From Petrosia ficiformis (Eukaryota > Porifera > Demospongiae > Haplosclerida > Petrosiidae), in the NCBI GenBank assembly GCA_947044365.1, contig OX345643.1, positions 407,501-471,500 of the forward strand: DNA of 64,000 bases, written 5' to 3'. Made by a program: the position numbers and the translations under genes. Below the pieces are notes generated by a model. That model made no database searches and was not told the DNA's origin. It was given only the letters and a program-made list of their open reading frames with translations. Positions 36,595 to 48,636 of this stretch are shown here, piece by piece. Each line of letters starts with the position of its first letter. Positions within the stretch are counted from its first letter, which is position 1.

Positions 36595-37289
36595 CTTGAA
36601 CATACCCGCCTAATATTTAACACTTATGGCATAATCAGCAGTCATGTGATTATTAATCACATGATTGTATTGTATAAATCACATGACTGTTTATAAAATA
36701 ATTGATGTATCACATGACTAGAGAAAACAGGTTTATAATGGATATTGAGTAATATACTTGCTTGCTATAACAAACATCACATTATACGTAGATGATTCTA
36801 CAGTAATACAATATGAAAATTAATTCAATATCTCCTTTCATACGTACGTCCATAAACTTAGTTTAAACATTGGTATTACATAATGTGATATACACATGCA
36901 TAGAAAAATGCTTTTATAGTCCAAGCAATGTTATGCAGATTCAAAGTGCATCATTTTAGTATTCATACATTTATAATGTAAATAGCTGCAGTGCATGACT
37001 TGTGGGTTCAGAAATATTGTTTGGATCTCCAATGTACTACATACATACATACATAGTCGAAATGTAAGTGTAATTAATAATTACGGATAATAATTCAGCA
37101 TAGACTGCAATGTTTTGTGCTATGTTAGCATTAATTAATCAGTATCGATAAATATAATATTGAATAACATGATGAATAATGGATTGGACTCACATGACCA
37201 TGTGAATTTGTTTTATCAATAACATCACATGATTAATTAGATGATACTTTATATACCACATGTTTAGATATTATGATTAGAAAAGAAAA
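36595..37289. other. Intergenic between survivin and alpha-galactosidase 1
   Basis: 695 bp, AT-rich, divergent spacer. Contains five or more TCACATGA/GTCATGTGA words (36640-36725 and 37188-37235) and an ACATACAT run at 37030. No gene seen. Promoters of both genes must lie here. Confidence 0.6.
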
Positions 37290-39078
37290 ATGATCATGTT
37301 AGTATTTTCAGCTGTTCTTTTTCTCTTTGGAGAGGCCACAGCCTTGAATAATGGTGTTGGACTTACTCCTCCAATGGGTTTCAAGTTTTATAATTACTAC
37401 ACACATACTGTAACACAAGAAATTGTGAAAGATTCTGCAAATATTTTAGTTGCAAGAGGCCTAGACAGACTTGGTTATAAATATATTAATGTTGATGATT
37501 GTTGGGCTGGTAGACGTGCATCGAATGGCTCAATAGTACCAGATCTGGCAGCCTTTCCTGACCTACCTGGACTGATCGACTATGTCCACAGCATAGGACT
37601 AAAGTTTGGTATATATAGTGATGCTGGTGAAAAGACATTCTATGGTCGACCTGGTTCACTAAATCATGAAATAAGTGATGCTAATTCATATGCCATGTGG
37701 AGTGTGGATTATCTAAAGTATGACAATTACGATAATCTACCTTTTACACGTTATGCTGTCATGAGAGATGCATTGAACAAGACTGGACATCCGATATTCT
37801 ACTCGATATCTAATTTTGGAAAGATTGATTCAGTTCCTATTGTTGCTAATAGCTGGAGAACCTCAAAAGATGAAATAGACTTTTGGGATACGTATGTTAT
37901 TTGTCAATGCATTTGTCTACTCAAAATTCTAACCATCTACATCAATTCCTCTATTTTGTAAATAAGTTATACGTATCTATTTCTTATTGTAGTATGGTTT
38001 CTAAAGCAGATGCTAATAATGAATGGTGGAAGCTTGCTAAACCTGGAGCATGGAATGATCCTGGCATGTTAGAAGTTGGAATTGCAGAAATGACTATTAC
38101 AGAGTATAAAGCACATTTCAGTTTGTGGGCTCTAATGAAAGTAAATTATTTGTGGATTGGCATAATATTATTAATATAAATTAAATTATTTATTTCAAAA
38201 CTGTATAGAAATTCCTTCACTATAATTATAATTATGTATCTTAACTTGATATTACATATAATGTTCTAGGCAGTATGGATAAACACAATCCAGTAATTAT
38301 TGACAATATCCTATAGTTATATATATACTCTGCCTGTTACTTATATATCACATAGGCTCCTTTAATAATCGGATGTGAAATTAGTAATATGCGTGACGAA
38401 ATATTCAGGATTATCACTAATCCAGAAGTCATTGCAGTAAATCAGGACAAGCTCGGAGCACAAGGTTTCAAGTTGAAGTTAGATGGCGATAAGGAATTAT
38501 GGGGATGCCCTTTAGATGATGGAGCTGTTGCTGCTTTGTTCCTCAATAGAGGCAATGAAACAGCTTCTTTCAAAATACAATGGTCTGACTTATTCTTGGA
38601 AAATAATGTGGTATGTATAACTATAATGTCATAATTAGAACTGCATGCATGGGCAATATATGTATTGAGATACTATATATATAATTATGCTGTGACTACT
38701 ATATAGAATTGTAATACTTCTACTATCATCGGATGGAATATCTTCAACATGGATGCTAAAATCCTTGTGCACATATCACAGTTAATTGTAGTTAGCAATA
38801 CTGAAGCAGTGAGATAATGGTGCAAGTGAATCTCCCATGGTCTTCAAATTGTAATATAGCTCTTAAGTAACTCCTGCAACATATGAAGTATTTCTTGTTG
38901 TACTATTACAAATGTGTGCTATAAGTTACTGTACATAACATTTTTACTACAATTATAGACAACTGCTGCTGTACGTGACCTGTGGGGTCATCAAAATCTG
39001 GGTGCCTTTGATGGAACTTTGTATGCAGTTGCACCTAGTCATGGAGTAGCAATGTTTCGCATAACACCAGTCAACTAA
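37290..39078 (+). CDS. GH27 alpha-galactosidase paralogue 1, divergent active site (374 aa, 4 exons)
   Basis: Exons 37290-37891, 37993-38140, 38356-38610 and 38959-39078 give 375 codons. Signal peptide (MIMLVFSAVLFLFGEATA), then the GH27 barrel and a C-terminal beta domain. The two catalytic aspartates are present: KYDN (nucleophile) and SWRTSKDE (acid/base, human D231). But GWNSWN is GFKFYN, CEWG is SNFG, NDPDML is NDPGML, and the disulfide pair that corresponds to human C142-C172 is lost on both sides (EKTF and KYDNY instead of EKTC and KYDNC). The Cys in the HFxCNVS segment is also gone. Splice positions match the other three genes, so it is a true paralogue. Altered specificity or a non-enzymatic role is possible; the frame is intact. 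Confidence 0.88.
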
Positions 39079-39379
39079 TTGTTACTAACTTGACATTTTG
39101 CAAACTCTATATAAGACACTTTTTTGGCTGCATTGACTGTATTAACAATTATACTTCTACAATAATAAATTCATTATTTGCACTCAGTAGATATATGTGA
39201 GGTTGTATATCACGTGATTAGACACTGTTATGTATCGCTGCCATCACAGAGTGAACCATCTCTCCAAAAAATATATTATGGAGAAGCCACAGGTACGCGT
39301 ATACGAGATAGATTAATGGGAGGAGCTAAACGTAACAATCGGTCGCACCACGCCGGTGCGGAAATTGAAACCCACAACT
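39079..39379. other. Intergenic between alpha-galactosidases 1 and 2
   Basis: 301 bp. CAATAATAAATTC near 39160 could be the poly(A) signal of paralogue 1. CGCACC-ACGC-GGTGCG-type hairpin at 39344-39360 lies in the probable 5' leader of paralogue 2. Confidence 0.5.
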
Positions 39380-41192
39380 ATGTTTGCTGTCACTGTAATA
39401 TTGGTTCTTCTTTCCCTCCTGTTTGGAAAGGCACTGAGTTTAAACAATGGCTTAGGACGTACTCCACAGATGGGTTGGAACTCCTGGAACCATTTCAGAT
39501 GCAATGTTAGTGACCAACTAATCAGAGATACAGCTGATGCTATAGTATCCAAAGGTCTAGATAAACATGGCTATGTGTATGTAAATATTGATGATTGTTG
39601 GGCTGGTAGTCGTGCATCTGATGGTACTATAATACCTGACCCTAAAGCATTTCCTGATATGGCTGCATTAGCTAGTTATGTACATAGCAAAGGACTGAAG
39701 TTTGGTTTGTATAGTGATGCTGGTGAGAAGACATGTGCTCATAGACCTGGTTCACTAAACCATGAAGTAAGTGATGCTAACACATATGCTAAGTGGGGTG
39801 TGGATTATCTAAAGTATGACAATTGTAATAATGATAAGATAAAGCCCGAGAGTCGTTATCCTGTCATGAGAGATGCATTGAACAAGACTGGACGTCCAAT
39901 ATTCTATTCTATGTGTGAATGGGGACAGGATAATCCAGCTACTTGGGCTCCTACTGTGGGTAATAGCTGGAGGACTACTCATGATATACGGGATAATTGG
40001 GAAAGGTAGGGACATACACATTCTTTTTTTAATTGAATGCCGTCTCACTCATACCATATAAATCTATAATATTCTATTATGTATATCTATATATCCGCAT
40101 TGGATCTATTTGTGTTCTTTCATTTGCAACAAAACCCATACATGGACATTGCAAAACAAGGGAGAAATCCGATTATACATATATAAAGACCTCATACATT
40201 GCTAGCAGTGTGCTATTAATATTGCTTTTAAAAAAACGCATATAAAGGGTTTTTGCTTGTCAAATATTCACGCAAGCACTTGACAAACATAATTAATATG
40301 AAGTAGACTCTTATTATTGTGCACGTATGTGACTATGAAACTAGTATATAGATTGAGAGTGACAATGAAAGACTATTTTTTTGTAGTATGATATCTCGAG
40401 CTGATCAGAATGATGAATGGTGGAGAAATGCAGGACCAGGAGGATGGAATGATCCTGACATGTTGGAGATTGGAAATGGAGGAATGAGCACCACAGAATA
40501 TGAAACACACTTCAGTTTGTGGGCTCTAATGAAAGTAAGATGATAGATAGTATAATTTGTGTCGGACCTGTTGGTACATACATTTGTAATAATTCTACTG
40601 TTTCTATTATTAACGGTCATTTGACTTCATTTGCATGGCCAATACAAATTTTTGCTTACACACAAAGTGGCCACATTGAGCTAGTAAAGAGCTAGTACTG
40701 AAGCATGCTAATTCAGGCTCAGAAGCTCATTACAATTGATTGTATGTGTGTTCATAGGCTCCATTACTGATTGGTTGTGATGTAATTAATATGGATAAAG
40801 AGACACTTCGAATCTTTACGAATGATGAGATCATTGCAATTAATCAAGATCTTTTAGGTATCCAAGGTCACAAAGTAAAATGTATTAACAGTACTGCAGA
40901 GGTTTGGGCAGGACCTTTGAACGGATCTGCAGTAGCGGTTGTATTACTTAACAGAGGTAGTGAACCAATAACTATTGAAGCGAAGTGGTCAGATATAGGA
41001 CTGGATAGTAAATTGGTAGGTATATAATTATGTGTAATGCATCTCAATTATTTATGATTATTTTTGCAGAAAGCTACTGTGCGTGACTTATGGGCTCATA
41101 AAGACTTAGGGACAAAAGTTGAGACTGTGTCTGCTGTTGTACCTAGTCATGGAGTAGTAATGTATCACATTTCTCCAACTCACCAACAGTGA
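39380..41192 (+). CDS. GH27 alpha-galactosidase paralogue 2 (384 aa, 4 exons)
   Basis: Removes terminal alpha-galactose; secreted or lysosomal. Exons 39380-40005, 40387-40534, 40758-41015 and 41070-41192 give 385 codons. The first ATG in frame with a signal peptide is [16 protein letters not shown]. All family motifs are present: [42 protein letters not shown] (nucleophile D), SMCEWG (the Glu selects galactose over N-acetylgalactosamine), SWRTTHDI (acid/base D) and [13 protein letters not shown]. Exons 3-4 form the C-terminal beta domain ([23 protein letters not shown]). Resembles the plant/fungal type more than human GLA in the CEWG and SWRTT segments. Confidence 0.92.
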
Positions 41193-41281
41193 ATAAACAA
41201 TATGAATATTATTATTATATCATCAGTGATTCTCTGAGTATGCATGTAGAATTAATTTTTAAAGTAGCCCCACCCTTCATC

Positions 41282-43024
41282 ATGTCAGCAACTTTGATTC
41301 TTTTTTCTCTCTTGTTTGGAGGAGTGTTGAGTTTAAACAATGGCTTGGGACGTACTCCACAGATGGGTTGGAACTCCTGGAACCATTTTCATTGCGATGT
41401 TAGTGACCAACTAATCAGAGATACAGCTGATGCTATAGTATCCAAAGGTCTAGATAAACATGGCTATGTGTATGTAAATATTGATGATTGTTGGGCTGGT
41501 AGTCGTGCATCTGATGGTACTATAATACCTGACCCTAAAGCATTTCCTGATATGACTGCATTAGCTAGTTATGTACATAGTAAAGGACTGAAGTTTGGTT
41601 TGTATAGTGATGCTGGTGAGAAGACATGTGCTGGTCGACCTGGTTCACTAAACCATGAAGTAAGTGATGCTAACACATATGCTAAGTGGGGTGTGGATTA
41701 TCTAAAGTATGACAATTGCAATAATGATAATGTAAAACCCGAGAGTCGTTATCCTGTCATGAGAGATGCATTGAACAAGACTGGACGTCCAATATTCTAT
41801 TCTATGTGTGAGTGGGGACAGGATAATCCAGCTACTTGGGCTCCTACTGTTGGTAATAGCTGGAGGACTACTGGAGATATTGGAGATAACTGGAACAGGT
41901 ATATATAGCCATGTTGATTGAGATTTCATTGCCTTATGCAGGGATGGGCAATTAAATAGTGATTTAGGTGGTATTTGCAATGATCACATGATATTGTTTA
42001 TGATATGCCTAAGCAGCCTGCCTTATGAAGTGATCATTACATCTTGTATAAATATAATACATTAAATAGTTATAATAATTGTATATACTCTGTTTCAACA
42101 TCTCATCAGGAATACTTGTTAATACTGGATTGTGTTGTATCTTTGACACCTCATAGAACTGTACTTATATTGAACATCGTCAAACTTGCCATGCTAAAAT
42201 TAGTCATGATTAATTAATGTAGATTGTGTAATGTAGTTTGTATCATAATTAAATAATATTTTATCTTAGGTTATAGCAACTATCATGTATCATCTATAGG
42301 TACAATTATTGGGTTTCTCTCTTTCAAAATTTGTTATATCAATTATTATAGTATGATAGGTAAAGCAGATGCTAACAATGAATGGTGGAAATATGCAGGA
42401 CCAGGAGGATGGAATGATCCTGACATGTTGGAGATAGGAAATGGAGGAATGAGCACCACAGAATACGAAACACACTTCAGTCTGTGGGCTATAATGAAAG
42501 TAAGATGATAAGTGATATAATATTGTTAGTCTTCATTGTAATGCTTTAGGCGCCATTGCTGATTGGTTGTGATGTTCGCAGCATTAACAGTGAAGCACTT
42601 CGAATCTTGACAAATGATGAGATTATTAGTATTAGCCAGGATAAGTTGGGCGTACAGGGTAACAAAACAAAGACGAGTGGCTCTACTGAGATTTGGGCAT
42701 GCCCTCTAGCTGATGGATCTAAAGCTGTTGTATTGCTTAATAGAGGAACCCAAATGGCTACAATAACAGCGGAATGGTCTGATATTGGCCTGAACAATAC
42801 CGTGGTATGTAGCTGTATGTATGAATACTGTGGTTGTGTAATAACTAATATAATTATCATTTTCATTTATACAGACAGCTGCAGTGCGTGACTTGTGGGC
42901 TCACAAAGACTTGGGTACAATGGTTGGACGTGTGTCTGCAAGTGTACCTAGTCATGGAGTGGCTATGTATCGTATAAGTCTGCCTATGTCGCAACCTTTT
43001 TTTCCAAAGGAAAGACAGATTTAA
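41282..43024 (+). CDS. GH27 alpha-galactosidase paralogue 3 (389 aa, 4 exons)
   Basis: Exons 41282-41898, 42352-42499, 42550-42804 and 42875-43024 give 390 codons. The start [17 protein letters not shown] is the signal peptide, aligning with paralogue 4. All catalytic and substrate motifs are intact ([42 protein letters not shown]). Exon 1 is almost identical in DNA to those of paralogues 2 and 4. The C-terminus is slightly longer ([15 protein letters not shown]). Intron 2 is only 50 bp. Starts just 89 bp after the paralogue 2 stop. Confidence 0.92.
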
Positions 43025-43268
43025 TGGAAGACGTTTGAGAGAACAGCTATTTACAATAACATATTTAAATTCAAAATTGTGTGCATGTTGTATGTATATA
43101 AGCTTGTATTTGCTGATTGCCATATTGAAAAGAGATTGTTGCTGAATTGAGAGAGCCCCTTTATTTTCACCCGACCAGTAACTTCCGCCGCCGCTGCATA
43201 CGCATACCCACTTGTGGTTTCTCTCAATTATCCCACAGTGACACTGTATTAGTCTGGACTCCTTCATC

Positions 43269-45273
43269 ATGTCAGCAATTTTGATTCTTTCTCTCTTGTT
43301 TGGAGGGGTATTGAGTTTGAATAATGGTTTAGGACGTACTCCACAGATGGGTTGGAATTCTTGGAACCATTTCAAATGCAATGTTAGTGACCAACTAATC
43401 AGAGATACAGCTGATGCTATAGTATCCAAAGGTCTAGATAAACATGGCTATGTGTATGTAAATATTGATGATTGTTGGGCTGGTAGTCGTGCATCTGATG
43501 GTACTATAATACCTCACCCTAAAGCATTTCCTGATATGGCTGCATTAGCTAGTTATGTACATAGCAAAGGACTGAAGTTTGGTTTGTATAGTGATGCTGG
43601 TGAGAAGACATGTGCTGGTCGACCTGGTTCACTAAACCATGAAGTAAGTGATGCTAACACATATGCCAAGTGGGGTGTGGATTATCTAAAGTATGACAAT
43701 TGCAATAATGATAGTATAAATCCCGAGATTCGTTATCCTGTCATGAGAAATGCACTGAACAAGACTGGACGTCCAATATTTTTTTCTGTGTGTGAGTGGG
43801 GGAAGGAAATTCCAGCTATTTGGGCCCCTATTGTGGGTAATAGTTGGAGGACTACTGGAGATATTAAAGATGAATGGAACAGGTATATATATGTTGATTG
43901 AGATTTCATTGTGTTGTTTATCTTAATAATAACACAAAATAACATAATATACTCACCTAAAACTGTTTCAACATATCTCATCAGCAATTCTTATTAATAC
44001 TGGGTTGTGTTGTATCTTCGACACCTCATAGAACTGTACTTATATTGAACATTGTCAAACTTGCTATGCAAAAATTAGTCATGATTAATGTAATGTAGAT
44101 TGTGTAACGTAGTTGGTATCATAATTGAATAAAAAATATTTTATCTTCTTACTCTATAGCAACTTGAAATCATCATGCATCATCTATATCATGTAGTTGA
44201 ATGATGTCATTATATAATAATGATTAGACAACAGAAGACACAATAACGTGTTATGTTAAAAGACTGGTTTACAAAATACCCCAAGGCCTTGTGTTGCATA
44301 AATGTGTTGAATTGTGAAAATGGTGCGCTTCTTTTAAATGCCGTCACACGCAACATAACGCAAGAATAGGATCTGATTCTATCTTTGCGTTAGCTGCGTT
44401 GCGTTTGACCAATCAGTTTTCAGAATTTTATAACAACGCAACTGACGCAAAGCAAGGCTTGCGTCATTATGTGAACCCGCCTTAAGTTTCACAGCTTAAT
44501 CACATTTAATCAAGTAGTATAGTATGCCAAAAGTTAGATGTGGTGGCTGCATCCCACACCCACCCTGTATATGTATATGTACAATTATTGGGTTTCTTTT
44601 TTTTATGTTATATAGTATGATTTATCGAGCTGATGAGAATGATGAATGGTGGAGATATGCAGGACTAGGAGGATGGAATGATCCTGACATGTTAGAAGTT
44701 GGAAATGGAGGAATGAGTACCACAGAATATGAAACACACTTCAGTCTGTGGGCTATAATGAAAGTAAGATGATAAGTAATATAAAATTGTTAGTCTTTAT
44801 TGTAATGCTTTAGGCGCCATTGCTGATTGGTTGTGATGTTCGCAACATTGACAGTGAAACACTTCGAATCTTGACAAATGATGAGATTATTAGTATTAAC
44901 CAGGATAAGTTGGGCGTACAGGGTAACAAAAGAAAGATAAGTGGCTCTACTGAGGTTTGGGCCGGTCCTCTGGCTGACGGATCTAAAGCTGTTATATTGC
45001 TTAACAGAGGAACCCAAACGGCTACAATAACAGCAGAATGGTCTGATATTGGCCTGAACAATACCATGGTATGTAAAGATAATCTGTATGTATGAATAGT
45101 TGTGTAATATAACAATTATATAATTTTCATTTATACAGACAGCTGCAGTGCGTGACTTGTGGGCTCACAAAGACTTGGGTACAATGGTTGGACATGTGTC
45201 TGCAAGTGTACCTAGTCATGGAGTGGCTATGTATCGTATCAGTCTGGTTATGCCACAGGAAAGGCAGATTTAA
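43269..45273 (+). CDS. GH27 alpha-galactosidase paralogue 4 (383 aa, 4 exons)
   Basis: Exons 43269-43882, 44616-44763, 44814-45068 and 45139-45273 give 384 codons. Signal peptide [16 protein letters not shown]. Motifs intact: [42 protein letters not shown]. Minor changes near the active site are [11 protein letters not shown] for [11 protein letters not shown] and GLGGWNDP for GPGGWNDP. Introns 1-3 match those of paralogue 3 in parts, so paralogues 3 and 4 are the most recent pair; intron 1 carries an inserted MITE-like element here only. Confidence 0.92.
44337..44483. mobile_element. MITE-like element in intron 1 of alpha-galactosidase 4
   Basis: Imperfect inverted ends: AATGCCGTCACACGCAAC...ATAACGCAAG at left and, read on the other strand from the right, AAGGCGGGTTCACATAATG then ACGCAAG. 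Rich in GCGTTGCGT words and more GC-rich than its surroundings. Missing from the same intron of paralogue 3. Confidence 0.5.
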
Positions 45274-45576
45274 TGGGAGACGCTTGAGAGAACAGCTATT
45301 TATCTATCATAATTGAGTACATATTGTATGTATATATGGTTGTCTAATTATTAGATTGTACATTGAAAAGAGAGTTCAGTACTAACTGATACTCTTAGGT
45401 TGGTCTTTAATGATATTCATAACTTCCTGATGGGTGTGTGATCTATGTCCTGAGTTCCTATAGTCATTAGTAACTGAGGCACAAGACACTGATGTAGTGG
45501 GTTGGTTTTTAATGATATTCATAACTTCCTGATGGGTGTGTGATCTTAGCTGATCTGATCTATGTGCTGACTATTG
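45274..45576. other. Intergenic with direct repeat
   Basis: 303 bp. A segment of about 45 bp (GGTTGGTCTTTAATGATATT and onward, including CTTCCTGATGGGTGTGTGAT) is present at 45399-45442 and again at 45500-45545. No other feature. Confidence 0.7.
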
Positions 45577-48500
45577 ATGGCAGAAAAAGCTCCGAGTCAA
45601 ACATCACCTTCTCAACAAATACTTAAGGAGCTCAAAGGTCAGTATTTTTATTAATAAAATAGCTATTAATTGCATATACATACAGGTCTGCTTGCTAGAC
45701 TCAAGCTAACTCCACAACCAATTAGAGATGGCCACGCCCATTTGGTACCATTCTGTGAGAGTCTGGAGGCAGCATTCAGAGATGGATTAAAACGTAAATT
45801 GTTCCATTATTTGATAAGTGCTATTTTACCTAATATGTTAAGCTATATAAATCGTAAATCGTAAACTTGTAGCGTAACTATTTTGAGTGTGCTGATATAT
45901 TCATTGAAAAAAGAAAGTCCCCAGGTCCATTCCTATCTCTTGAGAATGGGACAGCAATGCTCTAGAACCATGTACAATTATACTACAGCATATAACACCA
46001 CATATATTAGAAACAACTTAGTTATATAAATTATATTATATACACAATGTATAGATATAGATAGAGATAGTTAGATAAATAGATATTTAGATTATAGATA
46101 GATAGATAGAGATTGATATAGATATATAGAGATAGATACAAATAATAATTATATGAGAGAGATTCTGATTCCAGTATATACCATCATGCTGTAGAACCTA
46201 ATTCCTGGTGGGGTTTCAATAAACAGGATTATTGGTGTTGGATAGAACCGTTACAAGATTATTACTTCAACCAGAGGTATGTATCCACATGCATCACATA
46301 TCACACTTCACACACATTATACACATAACACTCTTATTTTTGCAGGAAGAATCCATTGTTTAGTCAATTAGTAAACGAAATTAACTCAGCACCAAATGTA
46401 AGTACCTCCTTTCATTTCTGATTTAATCCATCCTCCTTCCTTCCATTCTTCATCTTATTTCTCCTTTCTTGATCCTCTTTATCCATCCTTCATCCTCTTC
46501 CTCCTTTCTTGATCCCCTTTCTCCATCCATCATCCTCTTCTTCCTTTCTTGATCCTCTTTCTCCATCTCTTTCCCTAACACTTCTTCTGTCCTCATTTCC
46601 TCCTCTTTAATTTCCCTCATTTATTTTTCAACAGATTCGTTCTTTACAAGGTCGTGGGCGGAGCTTCATAAGAGCTGCTTTGAGATATAAATTAATAACA
46701 GTACCCATAGAACATTTAGTAAAGAATATCAAATTAACACAAGTGGGTGTAGCTTGAGTTGATTAATCATTTAATTAATTTTAATTTTTAGTACTGGTAT
46801 GATAGTCATTCAATTATAGGGACAAAAGAACTTAGAGGTAACTCATTAAAAATTCATGAATATTGATTACTTCCTGTCCTTAGAAAATTTAATGGAAATA
46901 TTATTTCAAACCACTGAACTAGATTTTGATTTGGATCATCAGGTTAGTTTCAGACTCATACCTAGTGTATGTAGTATGGGAACCGGACCTTGGGAACAGA
47001 ACTTGGAATATGTTTGCATAAAAATGTTTTGTGTTATTTTTAGAAATCAAGTTTTCTTGACGAGACTTGGGTAATACCGGTAAGCAGATTGGACTAAAAT
47101 TTATAATATAATATAATTATATATTTTACAGATATACAAGACATACAGAATAGCCCCAATCAAAACCCTGGATACATTAGTCATGTATGTATATATGTAA
47201 TACTATAAACTATACTCATTTTGGGGGTGGGGTGGTGGGGTTACGATTATATGTATATTTCAGATAATCACATACAGACTGTTCACATTGAATACAGTAA
47301 TCCTCAGCTCTGTCTACACAAGCGAGGATCAATGACCTTAACATTAGTCTGGGATGATAGATTGATTATACTACATGTAACTCAATAATAAAGTAATGGA
47401 TTGAAATTTGATGTTGTTTTTGATAAGCTCATATGGTGCACCATTGGCCCAAAGAGCTTCGTATTTGGCACTGCACAGTTATCTTATTGGGCCAGTGGTG
47501 CAGTTAATTATGATTATATTGTCACTAACAGCATTAACTCTTTGTTAATTGGCTCAAGATCTATTCCCAATGGCGCACACACTTACCATTTTTGAGCCAA
47601 TTTGGCCCATGCTTCAAAACTTATCAAAAACTCTGGTTCAAAGAGAATATGAATGACCTTTAGTTGAGTTACTATTTACCCTATTTTAGTCATATTGATA
47701 AAAGAGAACTAATTGTTGCTATTGACGATGGTTGTCTTGTGCAACAAGCTGGTGTTGAAGTATGGGATATAATAGATAAATTATGTGGTGTTCCTGTTAA
47801 TGTGATACCAAAAGGAAGAGTAAGGGACCAATCACATCATCTATATGTTCATTGACCAATCAGATCATCTGCATGTTCATTGACCAATCAGATCATCTGC
47901 ATGTTCACAAGTGACCAATCACATCATCTGTATGTTCATTGACCAATCAGATCATCTATATGTTCATTGACCAATCACATCATCTGTATGTTCACAAGTG
48001 ACCAATCAGATCATTATATGTTCATTGACCAATCAGATTGCAGTATATAAATATACACAATGACGAATTGAACATTACCTCTCTTTTTAGTTACAGAAGT
48101 TTCTTGCAAAGAACTCTGTGGATTACACTGAAGTTACTGTAGTAAAAGTAAATTTTTGTAATATATCAGTCACATGGCAATCACATGACATTTGTATTAC
48201 AATTTGAGAGGTCTATTGTCTTTTATAGAAATATTTACCAGATGGTACTCTGTTTGGTCCTGTAATACGACGCCAATTAGCATACACACATCATATTGAC
48301 AAACCATCCATGTTGTCATGGTTACCGGAATTAGTACATGATCATAAGTCATCTATTATTCAAACTAAAGGAGAAAGGTTTGTGTATGATTGTATGTATG
48401 TACGTATGTACGTATGTACGTATGTATGTATGTATGTATGTACATGTATGGATGTATGTATGTATGTATGTATGTATGTAAGTATGTATATAACTATATA

Positions 48501-48602
48501 TGTATGTATATATGTACATGTATGTATGTATGTATGTATGTATGTATGTATGTATGTATGTATGTATGTATGTATGTATATATGTATGTATGTATGTATA
48601 TG

Positions 48603-48636
<34 letters not shown>

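Noticed and set aside
37290..39078. Calling alpha-galactosidase paralogue 1 a pseudogene
   Set aside because: All four exons are in frame with intact splice sites, signal peptide and stop; only active-site residues have changed.
39356..39380. GTG start for alpha-galactosidase 2
   Set aside because: Non-ATG starts are rare in animals, and the ATG at 39380 directly begins a good signal peptide.
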